Assembly (NCBI GenBank): GCA_027000765.1
Contig: JALTNJ010000101.1
Location: 1 to 6,029 of the forward strand
Reading direction: 5' to 3'
DNA: 6,029 nt
Origin: Nitrososphaeria archaeon
GTDB lineage: Archaea; Thermoproteota; Nitrososphaeria; Geothermarchaeales; JDFR-13
The notes beneath the pieces were generated by a model that made no database searches, had not been told where the DNA came from, and saw only the letters and a program-made list of their open reading frames with translations. Numbering within the stretch: position 1 is the stretch's first letter; the number at the start of each line of letters is the position of its first letter. Both the position numbers and the translations under genes were made by a program. Shown here piece by piece: positions 1-5,565 of the stretch.

Positions 1-2
1 CC

Positions 3-263
3 TCCGTAGTTGGACCAGGATACGTTGATGCCCAAAAATGGGAGGCTGTAGCAGCTAGGATGGATAACGTGTTCTACGATGCACTATATACAATCCTATT
101 ATTTGCACTACTTACACACGGCTTCATCGGTATAAGAAACATCTTATTCGAATATACTAGTGAGAAGAAGATGAGGATACTTATCTCATGGACATTATTC
201 GTCGTCTACATACTGTTACTAGCATATGGTATGGCGCCTATACTAGTCTCTGCCGGGCTTTAG
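3..263 (+). CDS. sdhD: Succinate dehydrogenase membrane anchor subunit (SdhD-like), 5'-truncated by the window edge
   Basis: The frame is open from the first complete codon at base 3 without a stop, so the true start probably lies upstream; the ATG at 60 is most likely internal. The 86 visible residues contain two hydrophobic segments (about residues 27-42 and 58-82), as in small complex II anchor proteins. The first carries the signature H39-G-F-I-G-I-R-N-I-L-F-E-Y51. This resembles the SdhD pattern His-x3-Gly ending in Asp/Glu-Tyr, where in E. coli SdhD the His lies near haem b and the Tyr lines the quinone site; both residues are kept here. It would anchor SdhAB in the membrane and pass electrons to quinone. 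SdhC could be a relative, since the H-x3-G-x-R pattern also resembles that subunit, but the spacing to the Tyr and the loop-plus-helix end favour SdhD. Its stop overlaps the sdhB ribosome binding site, so the two are in one operon. SdhA and the other anchor are not visible. Confidence 0.75.
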   Translation, partial: SVVGPGYVDAQKWEAVAARMDNVFYDALYTILLFALLTHGFIGIRNILFEYTSEKKMRILISWTLFVVYILLLAYGMAPILVSAGL

Positions 264-271
264 GAGGGGGG
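262..271 (+). promoter_or_regulatory. Strong ribosome binding site of sdhB, overlapping the sdhD stop
   Basis: The purine run AGGAGGGGGG includes a GGAGG core matching the CCUCC at the 3' end of archaeal 16S rRNA. It begins inside the TAG stop of the preceding gene and ends four bases before the ATG at 276. This fixes the sdhB start and implies that sdhB is translated from the sdhD message. Confidence 0.8.
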
Positions 272-275
272 AGAA

Positions 276-1124
276 ATGAGTGGTAAAAACACGGAGAAAA
301 CTGTTGTTATGAAGATAAAGAGATGGGACCCGGATAAGGGAGAGTTCTTTATCAGCACCTTTGAGATACCGGTATACAAGGGAATGACGGTCTTAGAAGC
401 CTTTACATATATCAAGGAAAATTTAGATCATTCTCTAGCATATCGTGGAAGCTGTAGAATGGCTACATGTGGTACCTGTGGAGTTATAGTAAATGGTAAA
501 CCAGTATTGGCATGCGCAACACAGATACTCCATCTAAATACAGACACTATAATTGTGGAGCCCTTGAAAAACCTTCCCCTTGTAAGAGATTTGATAGTGG
601 ACCACACAGTCTTCTTTGAGAAGCAGAAGAAGATCAAGCCATATCTAATAAGAAGGAATGAAGAGGAATACTGGGATCCTGTCCGCGAATATATCCAGAC
701 TCCTGAAGAGCATGAGGAATATATGCAGTTTACCTATTGCCTTACATGCGCCCTATGCTACTCTGCATGTCCAACATCAGGCACTAATAAAAACTATCTA
801 GGGCCACAAGCATTAACCAACGCATATAGGTTTATAGCCGATAGTAGAGATGAGGGGACTGTCGAGAGACTTGAGGTAGTTGACTCCCCAGATGGATGCT
901 GGGGATGCCACCTCGCAGGCTCATGCTCAGAAGTATGTCCAAAGGGCGTTGACCCAGCACTGGCCATCCAGCTCCTAAGGAAGAAGCTCGCTGAAGACGT
1001 ATTTGGATACCTAGAATACAAGGAGGGTGCGAAACTCGTGCATACACTTCAGGTAGCTGAGAAGAAGACCACAAGGACATATCCGGAGTTCACGGTTAAG
1101 GGCGCTAAGAAAGACGTTCTCTAA
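276..1124 (+). CDS. sdhB: Succinate dehydrogenase / fumarate reductase iron-sulfur subunit (SdhB)
   Basis: This 282-residue protein is the electron-transfer subunit of complex II, carrying electrons from the flavoprotein SdhA to quinone at the membrane anchor. The N-terminal ferredoxin-like domain holds the [2Fe-2S] ligands C60, C65, C68 and C80. The C-terminal domain has C155-x2-C158-x2-C161 plus C221 for the [4Fe-4S] cluster, and C165, C211 and C217 for the third cluster. The position that would supply a fourth ligand to that cluster (three residues after C211) is Ala214, so a classical [3Fe-4S] centre is expected. The stretch SCSEVCPKGVDPA is close to the FrdB/SdhB consensus, somewhat more FrdB-like than SdhB-like. 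One extra cysteine, C208, lies three residues before C211. Length is typical of the family, slightly long at the Lys-rich C-terminus. The ATG start is set by the GGAGG site in front of it. It is the last gene of the sdh operon, followed by a T-run terminator. The direction (oxidation or fumarate reduction) cannot be decided from sequence. Confidence 0.96.
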   Translation: MSGKNTEKTVVMKIKRWDPDKGEFFISTFEIPVYKGMTVLEAFTYIKENLDHSLAYRGSCRMATCGTCGVIVNGKPVLACATQILHLNTDTIIVEPLKNLPLVRDLIVDHTVFFEKQKKIKPYLIRRNEEEYWDPVREYIQTPEEHEEYMQFTYCLTCALCYSACPTSGTNKNYLGPQALTNAYRFIADSRDEGTVERLEVVDSPDGCWGCHLAGSCSEVCPKGVDPALAIQLLRKKLAEDVFGYLEYKEGAKLVHTLQVAEKKTTRTYPEFTVKGAKKDVL

Positions 1125-1136
1125 ACATCCCATATC

Positions 1137-1145
1137 ATTTTTTTA
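1137..1145 (+). terminator. T-rich archaeal transcription terminator after sdhB
   Basis: A run of seven T residues (1138-1144) lies 14 bases after the sdhB stop, with no strong hairpin in front. Intrinsic termination at U-rich tracts is usual in Crenarchaeota. Its place at the end of the operon fits termination. Confidence 0.55.
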
Positions 1146-1150
1146 TTAAC

Positions 1151-1198
1151 TAACTACTGAAACCTCATAAACCTCATAGGATAGTAGTTATTTATCCT
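1151..1198 (+). repeat. Inverted repeat enclosing a tandem 9-bp repeat, upstream of the 1240 operon
   Basis: TAACTACT (1151-1158) is the exact reverse complement of AGTAGTTA (1183-1190). Between the arms the nonamer AAACCTCAT occurs twice in tandem (1160-1168 and 1169-1177). A second, overlapping 6-bp inverted repeat, AGGATA (1178-1183) with TATCCT (1193-1198), could form a competing hairpin. All of this lies after the sdhB terminator and just upstream of the likely promoter of the next operon. A regulator-binding site is therefore more likely than an RNA structure. This is inference: chance is possible in AT-rich DNA. Confidence 0.4.
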
Positions 1199-1204
1199 GT
1201 TTTA

Positions 1205-1213
1205 CTAATAAAT
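1205..1213 (+). promoter_or_regulatory. Possible TATA box of the 1240 operon
   Basis: CTAATAAAT is a TATA-like element centred about 31 bases before the ATG at 1240. Transcription would then start only a few bases before that ATG, giving a leaderless or nearly leaderless message. This agrees with the lack of a ribosome binding site there. A second candidate, CTTATATG (1216-1223), lies too close to the start codon unless the real start is further downstream. Neither is a perfect match. Confidence 0.35.
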
Positions 1214-1239
1214 CGCTTATATGAGAATATTTTATTATC

Positions 1240-2373
1240 ATGAAGAGGTTCCTAAGGAAAAACAACATCAATGTAGATAGTGTAGTGCCAACCCACCCCA
1301 GCGATATAGGGGTGAGATCACCAGACCTATGTAATAAAGTACTCACTCCATTAGACTATTCCAAGGATGATGTGAGAGAATATCTATGTGGAAAGATTGT
1401 CTTACTAAACCAGTTTAATGAGGCATATCCAATATTGGGCTATAGAAAAATTTATGCTAACCTACTAAAAACAATTAATAGAGGAACCACCATCTACATT
1501 GATGAGTTTATCGACTCGGTTATTATGGAGATAATCGAGTTAAACGGATTCACACCATATATAGTACCGTCTAACAATGAGTTTAAACCGGATCTAAACA
1601 TCTTAGAGAGGAATTCATCTGAATACATGATTTATATAACTTCTATACCGACTCCATCCGGCTTAATCGACATCGAACATATTAAATATGCTCTCGAGAT
1701 AACGGCTAAGAACGAGGGCGGCATAATACTCGACTTATCCGGATTAAACCACATATATAAGTTAGAGGATGCCAGAGAGCCGAGGCCCTTGAAAGGCGAG
1801 ATGAATAGGATTATGGAGGAGTTAGGGAGAATATTTAGTAAGAGCGATATAGAGGAGAACATAGTAATAATAACCATTCCACTAGACAAGTTACACTGTG
1901 GATATCCCCCACTCTCCTTATTAACAGGTAGGGGGGAATGGCCAGAGCTGGTGAAGAATATATTTAGTCTAGAAGAGGAGGCTGAACATAGCTTCATATC
2001 ATCCACTATACTATTCAACGCCGTCACATACTACGATGAAATACATTCCTATATCCGAGATAAGATGAGTAGGTATATGGGAATAGCCTTAGAAGTCTTA
2101 AGAGAATACATTATATTACCTAGTAACATAGTAGGTGGAGACAAGCTACTGGTTATGACCAGGCCAGATACCTCACTTAAGTTACTTGGCGATGCTTCTA
2201 AAGAGGGTGTCATAGTTAGTAGGGCCGTTATAACTGGCAAGACCATGGACAGTGTCGGGGGACTAGCCTTGCTACATGTATATCCATATAAGAATATGGA
2301 TGATGATGAGTATAGAGATAGTATAAATAGAATAAGAAATATTGTTGGAGGAGAACATGAAGCCGAAAAATAA
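1240..2373 (+). CDS. Aminotransferase-fold (fold type I) protein with a degenerate PLP site, function unknown
   Basis: The 377-residue length and segment order resemble class I/II PLP-dependent aminotransferases. YPILGYRKIYANLL (63-76) matches the family's 'Y...G...LR..IA' element. SIPTPSG (135-141) lies where NPxNPTG is expected. IILDLSGLNHIY (162-173) matches the strand carrying the cofactor-binding Asp, here D165. PLDKLHCGYPP (214-224) sits where the 'SK..G..G.R.GY' lysine loop is expected, making K217 the candidate Schiff-base lysine. A small C-terminal domain follows. Several cofactor and substrate residues look missing: the PLP-binding Asn becomes T138, the Tyr three residues after the Asp becomes G168, the phosphate-binding Arg eight residues after the Lys becomes L225, and no Gly-rich phosphate loop is seen near 88-95. 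The C-terminal carboxylate-binding Arg is not evident. It may be an inactive or repurposed member. The alignment is by eye. The start is the first ATG after an in-frame TGA at 1222; no ribosome binding site precedes it, so translation is probably leaderless. It overlaps nth by 17 nt and heads the operon. Confidence 0.6.
   Translation: MKRFLRKNNINVDSVVPTHPSDIGVRSPDLCNKVLTPLDYSKDDVREYLCGKIVLLNQFNEAYPILGYRKIYANLLKTINRGTTIYIDEFIDSVIMEIIELNGFTPYIVPSNNEFKPDLNILERNSSEYMIYITSIPTPSGLIDIEHIKYALEITAKNEGGIILDLSGLNHIYKLEDAREPRPLKGEMNRIMEELGRIFSKSDIEENIVIITIPLDKLHCGYPPLSLLTGRGEWPELVKNIFSLEEEAEHSFISSTILFNAVTYYDEIHSYIRDKMSRYMGIALEVLREYIILPSNIVGGDKLLVMTRPDTSLKLLGDASKEGVIVSRAVITGKTMDSVGGLALLHVYPYKNMDDDEYRDSINRIRNIVGGEHEAEK
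2347..2353 (+). promoter_or_regulatory. Ribosome binding site that selects the nth start
   Basis: GGAGGAG lies inside the end of the preceding gene, with the GGAGG core five bases before the ATG at 2357. It makes that ATG the preferred start over the in-frame TTG at 2342, which would lie in front of this site and have none of its own. Confidence 0.75.
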
Positions 2374-3061
2374 GAAGGATAAACTATATTTAGCTAGAGA
2401 GGTATATAATCGGCTGAAGAGGATTAATCTGCGTAGGAGAACCAGATATACATCTAAAATCGTAAAATCCTCTAACGACATATACAGGATGTTAATCGCC
2501 ACGATCTTATCCCAGAATACTAATGACAAGAATAGTATAGATGCATATAGGAATCTAGAGAAGAAGATCGGTGTCGAGATTGAGAATATAAATAGAGCGG
2601 GTGAAAAGGATATCGCGGAAAGCATTTTAGTAGCGGGATTATATAATGTTAAAGCCAAGAAAATCAAGGAAGTTACAAAGATATTATTGGAGAGATATGG
2701 GGGAGATATGGAGAAGCTACTTGAGGGAGAGGAGGGGGAGGCTAGGAGAAGGCTCCTTGAGCTACCTGGGGTAGGGTATAAGACAGCCGATATAATTCTA
2801 CTATTTACTGGGAGAAAGGCGTTTCCTGTAGATACACATATAACGAGAATAACTAGGAGACTCAGTTTAGTAAGTGAGAAGGGAAGTTATGAAGAGATCA
2901 GTAGAGTCTGGATGGAGGCGCTTGACCCCGACGATTATGAAGATGCTCATCTCCAGCTCATAGCATTTGGGAGGAAAGTCTGTCTCGCTAGGAAACCAAG
3001 ATGCAGCGACTGCCCCTTAAACGATTTATGTGAGTATTATAAGAGTGGTGGATATGGTTAA
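2357..3061 (+). CDS. nth: Endonuclease III (DNA glycosylase/AP lyase, HhH-GPD family)
   Basis: This 234-residue enzyme removes oxidised pyrimidines from DNA and cleaves the abasic site during base excision repair. The helix-hairpin-helix LPGVGYKTA spans 136-144 and contains the Schiff-base lysine K142. The catalytic aspartate is D159 in the motif VDTHITRI. The C-terminal [4Fe-4S] motif is complete with C209-x6-C216-x2-C219-x5-C225. LSQNTND (52-58) matches the substrate-pocket region. A basic N-terminal extension of about 35 residues (many Lys/Arg) precedes the glycosylase core and could aid DNA contact. I chose ATG 2357 because of the GGAGGAG just upstream; an in-frame TTG at 2342 would add five residues. 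The gene overlaps the preceding gene by 17 nt and the following methyltransferase by 8 nt, so all three are probably cotranscribed. A MutY-type adenine glycosylase is less likely: the protein is short and has no extra C-terminal domain. Confidence 0.95.
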   Translation: MKPKNKKDKLYLAREVYNRLKRINLRRRTRYTSKIVKSSNDIYRMLIATILSQNTNDKNSIDAYRNLEKKIGVEIENINRAGEKDIAESILVAGLYNVKAKKIKEVTKILLERYGGDMEKLLEGEEGEARRRLLELPGVGYKTADIILLFTGRKAFPVDTHITRITRRLSLVSEKGSYEEISRVWMEALDPDDYEDAHLQLIAFGRKVCLARKPRCSDCPLNDLCEYYKSGGYG

Positions 3062-4214
3062 GGTGGTAAGGCTTAGAAGAGGGGCTGAAAAACAGGTTCT
3101 TAATGGGTTACTGACAATCTACTCCAAATGGATTGAAGACGATGGTGGAGCTGAACCAGGGGAAGACATTATACTAGTTGACTATAGAAGGAAGACACTT
3201 GGAATAGGTTTTTATGAGGGTATAGGCGCCATAGGAGTCCGTCTTTTAAAAATAGGAGCTGAGGAGGATATTGCTGATATAATTAGGAGAAACATTATCT
3301 ACGCATATAGGAAGAGGGACTTCTATCCCTTTGATTCAAAACGAATTGTAAATGCAGATGCAGACCATCTACCTGGGCTTATTATAGACTTGTATAGGGA
3401 TACCGCTGTGATTCAGAGCAGTAGCATAGGTATGGACAACAGGCTTGATTTAATAGCCATGATACTAAAGAGGTCTGGGATCGCTAACTATGTATATGTC
3501 CGAAATGATCAGAGAAGCAGGGTTGAGGTAGGTCTAGAAAGATGGAGGGGATGGATGGTAAAGGGGGATGAAACAATATTGACCATCAGTGAAGGGAAAG
3601 CCATCTTCAAAGTGGATATTGAAGAAGGTCAAAAAACGGGATTCTACCTCGATCAGAGAATTAATAGGCTTGAGATGGGATTATATAGCGGTAATAGAAG
3701 AGTGCTTGACCTATACAGCTATACAGGCGGTTTTGGAATCCAAGCTCTAGTCAACAACGCCAAAAAGACGGTTTTTGTCGAGGAAACGCCTAGGTCGATT
3801 GAATTACTATATGAGAATCTAAAGATCAATAATGTCCTAGGGAAGGCAGAGGTATATGAGGGAAGGGTTGAGAAGTTCCTAGAGGAGTCGGGAGAAGAAT
3901 TCGATGTAATTGTATCTGATCCCCCGGCACTAGTTCAAAATAGAGCCAATATGGAGAAGGGAGTGAATAAATACAAGAATGTTTTGGAGAATATCGCTAA
4001 ACATATTAGACAAGGGATTTTATTCATATCCAGCTGTAGCTACTTCATAACACCCGAGATACTGAAAAAGGAGGTTATTGACAAGGTCTTAGAGGAAAAT
4101 AGGAGGAGATATATGTATCTGGGAATGGTTAGAGGAGCCGCACCGGATCATATGCATAGAAGTATCGATAAGGAGTTAAGATACCTGAAGGGATACTTCG
4201 TCTACATCCATTAA
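3054..4214 (+). CDS. PUA-domain SAM-dependent RNA methyltransferase, RlmI / COG1092 type
   Basis: This 386-residue protein is probably a cytosine-5 methyltransferase acting on rRNA. The N-terminal 70 or so residues (MVKVVRLRRGAEKQVLNG...) have the RlmI-type PUA pattern. A linking domain follows to about 185. The Rossmann methyltransferase domain then shows GQKTGFYLDQR (192-202), the SAM-binding DLYSYTGGFG (219-228), an acidic end of strand 2 near EE (243-244), DPPAL (289-293) and SSCSYFI (326-332). C328 is the candidate catalytic cysteine that attacks the target base in m5C enzymes. RlmI modifies 23S rRNA in bacteria; the exact target in this archaeon is unknown. ATG 3054 is preferred because it has GGTGG just upstream and gives the family's usual N-terminus. 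A GTG at 3030 in the same frame would add eight unconvincing residues. It overlaps the nth stop by 8 nt and ends the operon. Confidence 0.88.
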   Translation: MVKVVRLRRGAEKQVLNGLLTIYSKWIEDDGGAEPGEDIILVDYRRKTLGIGFYEGIGAIGVRLLKIGAEEDIADIIRRNIIYAYRKRDFYPFDSKRIVNADADHLPGLIIDLYRDTAVIQSSSIGMDNRLDLIAMILKRSGIANYVYVRNDQRSRVEVGLERWRGWMVKGDETILTISEGKAIFKVDIEEGQKTGFYLDQRINRLEMGLYSGNRRVLDLYSYTGGFGIQALVNNAKKTVFVEETPRSIELLYENLKINNVLGKAEVYEGRVEKFLEESGEEFDVIVSDPPALVQNRANMEKGVNKYKNVLENIAKHIRQGILFISSCSYFITPEILKKEVIDKVLEENRRRYMYLGMVRGAAPDHMHRSIDKELRYLKGYFVYIH

Positions 4215-4223
4215 ACCCTATAT

Positions 4224-4238
4224 AAAAAACTTTATAAA
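4224..4238 (+). promoter_or_regulatory. BRE/TATA promoter of the speD-speE operon
   Basis: An A-rich BRE-like stretch (AAAAAAC, 4224-4230) runs directly into TTTATAAA (4231-4238), an excellent match to the crenarchaeal TATA box. With the usual distance of about 26 bases, transcription should begin near 4260. That leaves a leader of roughly 60 bases before the speD ATG. The promoter begins only ten bases after the methyltransferase stop and separates the two operons. Confidence 0.75.
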
Positions 4239-4279
4239 TAATGGGGGGTAATATATGAATTGCTTTAATTAATTTAGGT

Positions 4280-4319
4280 AGCGGGTCTCCTTTAACAACC
4301 CGCTGGAATTATGAGGAGA
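4280..4319 (+). promoter_or_regulatory. Structured speD leader: hairpin whose loop pairs with the ribosome binding site (candidate pseudoknot)
   Basis: AGCGGGT (4280-4286) and ACCCGCT (4298-4304) form a perfect 7-bp GC-rich stem with an 11-base loop. The loop begins CTCCTT (4287-4292), which is complementary to GAGGAG (4313-4318), the Shine-Dalgarno element two bases before the speD ATG. This gives five Watson-Crick pairs and one G-U; U4286 could add another pair with A4319 if the last stem pair opens. Both helices could coexist as an H-type pseudoknot hiding the ribosome binding site, as small translational riboswitches do, or the loop could bind it as an alternative state. The zero-base link between the two helices is tight, so some rearrangement would be needed. 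Connecting loops are 5 and 8 bases. The ligand, if any, is unknown; SAM, decarboxylated SAM or a polyamine would make sense for this operon. Confidence 0.5.
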
Positions 4320-4320
4320 A

Positions 4321-4716
4321 ATGAAGAGGGAAAAAGGTATTCACATAATGCTGGATTTATATGGAGTGGAGCCAGAAAAGTTAGATGATGCTATATTCCT
4401 CAACAAGCTAATTTCTAGGGCTGTTACCCAAAGCGGCCTAAAATCCTTTGGAACACTCTATCACAAGTTTGTTCCTATGGGATTCACATCCATAACATTA
4501 CTCGAGGCCAGCCATATATCCATACATACATGGCCTGAGTATAAGCATGCCACGATCGATATATTTGCATGCGATAAGTGGGAGAAGGCTTTGAAGGCAG
4601 CCGACATAATCGTAGAGGGACTTAAACCCAAGAAATTGAAGAAGGTTGTGAAGTCCAGAGGCTACATATATAATCCTGAGGCTACACCCACATATATCAC
4701 TGAGAAAAATGAATAG
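4321..4716 (+). CDS. speD: S-adenosylmethionine decarboxylase proenzyme, pyruvoyl-dependent (SpeD)
   Basis: This 131-residue proenzyme self-cleaves and converts the new N-terminal serine to a pyruvoyl group, then decarboxylates SAM to give the aminopropyl donor for polyamine synthesis. The core motif at 62-73 includes S64-H65 and I68-H69-T-W-P-E73. S64 is the predicted pyruvoyl precursor, H69 the processing histidine and C84 (in IFAC) the conserved proton-donor cysteine. GIHIMLDLYGVEP (6-18) matches the family N-terminus. The residue before S64 is Ala63, where Glu is usual, with Glu one position earlier (E62). Crenarchaeal arginine decarboxylases evolved from this family, so a paralogue is possible; the IHTWPE motif and the aminopropyltransferase gene that follows favour SAM decarboxylase. 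GAGGAG just before the ATG sets the start. It is the first gene of its operon, with its own promoter and a structured leader, and it overlaps speE by 8 nt. Confidence 0.92.
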   Translation: MKREKGIHIMLDLYGVEPEKLDDAIFLNKLISRAVTQSGLKSFGTLYHKFVPMGFTSITLLEASHISIHTWPEYKHATIDIFACDKWEKALKAADIIVEGLKPKKLKKVVKSRGYIYNPEATPTYITEKNE

Positions 4717-5524
4717 AGAGAAACCAGAGATCATTCTGGAGAAGTTTATAAAAGGACCATTTGGAGAGTCTTATGTCGGTACACCGGTCTATAAAATACT
4801 CTATAGAAAAAAGAGTAAGTATCAAGAGATACTTATTGGCGAGACGCCTTTTGGAAAAGGCTTATTCCTCGACAATATTCTACAGCTAGCTGAATATGAT
4901 GAAAAAGTGTTTCACAAGGCATTGGTTCTCCCAGGCATAAAGAAGAGTTTCAGGAAAATATTGATACTCGGAGGAGGAGATGGGGGTACAGCGAGAGAAA
5001 TAAGATCGGCATTACCCGAGGCCGAGATAACTGTGGTTGATATAGATATAGAGGTTACCAAAGCTGTTATAAAATATATCCCCTCCGTTCCAAATGGGAT
5101 TTTTGACGATCCTAAGACTAGGCTGATAAACACAGATGCCTTTAAGTATGTAGAGGAGACTTCCGAGAAATTCGATTATATTATAGGGGACCTAACAGAT
5201 CTGAGAGAAGAGGGTATGGAGGGGAGTCAGGTAAACAGGCTTTATACAACCGAGTTTCTAAACCAGCTAAAGAACATATTGTCTGATGATGGACGTATAG
5301 TATACCATCTAGAGGTGTATCCAGTTTCCCATGATATCATAGGCAGGTTTGTTAAGAACGTTAAACAGGTTTATAGACACTATAAGATGTACGTCACCTA
5401 CATCCCATCTTTCGGCGGCTTCTGGTCATATATGATTATGGGTAAGAAACCATTTAGGCTTAAGAGAAAGATAGAGGGACTGATATATCCAAAGGAGATA
5501 ATGATTATTAAAGACATATTCTAA
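4709..5524 (+). CDS. speE: Polyamine aminopropyltransferase (spermidine / thermospermine synthase family, SpeE)
   Basis: This 271-residue enzyme transfers the aminopropyl group of decarboxylated SAM, made by the preceding speD product, to a di- or polyamine. After an N-terminal beta domain (about 1-75), the Rossmann domain carries the donor-binding GGGDGGTARE (88-97), acidic VVDID (109-113), D143 in NTDAF, and IGDLTD (159-164) with the likely catalytic D161 and amine-contacting D164. LYTTEF (178-183) is the family's closing motif. Q39 in YQEI is conserved; the usual YHE is changed to F68-H69-K70. IGDL-D and YIPSF--FW (231-239) resemble plant ACL5-type thermospermine synthases more than E. coli SpeE, which has DSTDPxGPA. 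The amine acceptor (putrescine, agmatine, spermidine or other) is therefore open. ATG 4709 overlaps the speD stop (ATGAATAG), which implies translational coupling; the only upstream ribosome-site-like bases are a weak TGAG. Confidence 0.9.
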   Translation: MNREKPEIILEKFIKGPFGESYVGTPVYKILYRKKSKYQEILIGETPFGKGLFLDNILQLAEYDEKVFHKALVLPGIKKSFRKILILGGGDGGTAREIRSALPEAEITVVDIDIEVTKAVIKYIPSVPNGIFDDPKTRLINTDAFKYVEETSEKFDYIIGDLTDLREEGMEGSQVNRLYTTEFLNQLKNILSDDGRIVYHLEVYPVSHDIIGRFVKNVKQVYRHYKMYVTYIPSFGGFWSYMIMGKKPFRLKRKIEGLIYPKEIMIIKDIF

Positions 5525-5553
5525 AACCAAGATAGAGGCTCCAATAAACTATT

Positions 5554-5559
5554 AGGTGG
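5554..5559 (+). promoter_or_regulatory. Ribosome binding site that supports the GTG start at 5566
   Basis: AGGTGG matches the TGAGGTGATC complement of the archaeal 16S rRNA end in five of six positions and lies six bases before the GTG at 5566. There is no ATG in this frame near it, so the GTG is the likely start. Confidence 0.7.
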
Positions 5560-5565
5560 GGTAAA

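Noticed and set aside
60..263. ATG at 60 as the true start of the SdhD-like protein.
   Set aside because: The frame stays open to the window start, no ribosome binding site precedes 60, and anchor subunits normally have an N-terminal part that would be missing.
1632..2027. A 131-codon minus-strand open frame inside the aminotransferase-like gene, and similar ones at 2272-2667 and 4498-4734.
   Set aside because: They lie opposite well-supported genes, show no recognisable motifs or ribosome binding sites, and fit mirror frames caused by purine-rich coding strands.
2718..2762. A long purine-rich stretch (GAGGGAGAGGAGGGGGAGG core), considered as a repeat or regulatory tract.
   Set aside because: It encodes an ordinary Glu/Arg-rich linker before the helix-hairpin-helix of Nth, and the coding strands of hyperthermophiles are generally purine-rich.
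3030..3053. GTG at 3030 as the start of the methyltransferase.
   Set aside because: It would add eight residues not seen in RlmI-type proteins; ATG 3054 has GGTGG in front and starts directly at the PUA pattern.
4255..4272. A five-codon mini-ORF (MNCFN, stop) upstream of speD, recalling the regulatory upstream peptide of eukaryotic SAM decarboxylase messages.
   Set aside because: The promoter predicts a transcription start near 4260, after its ATG, and such short frames are common by chance in AT-rich DNA.
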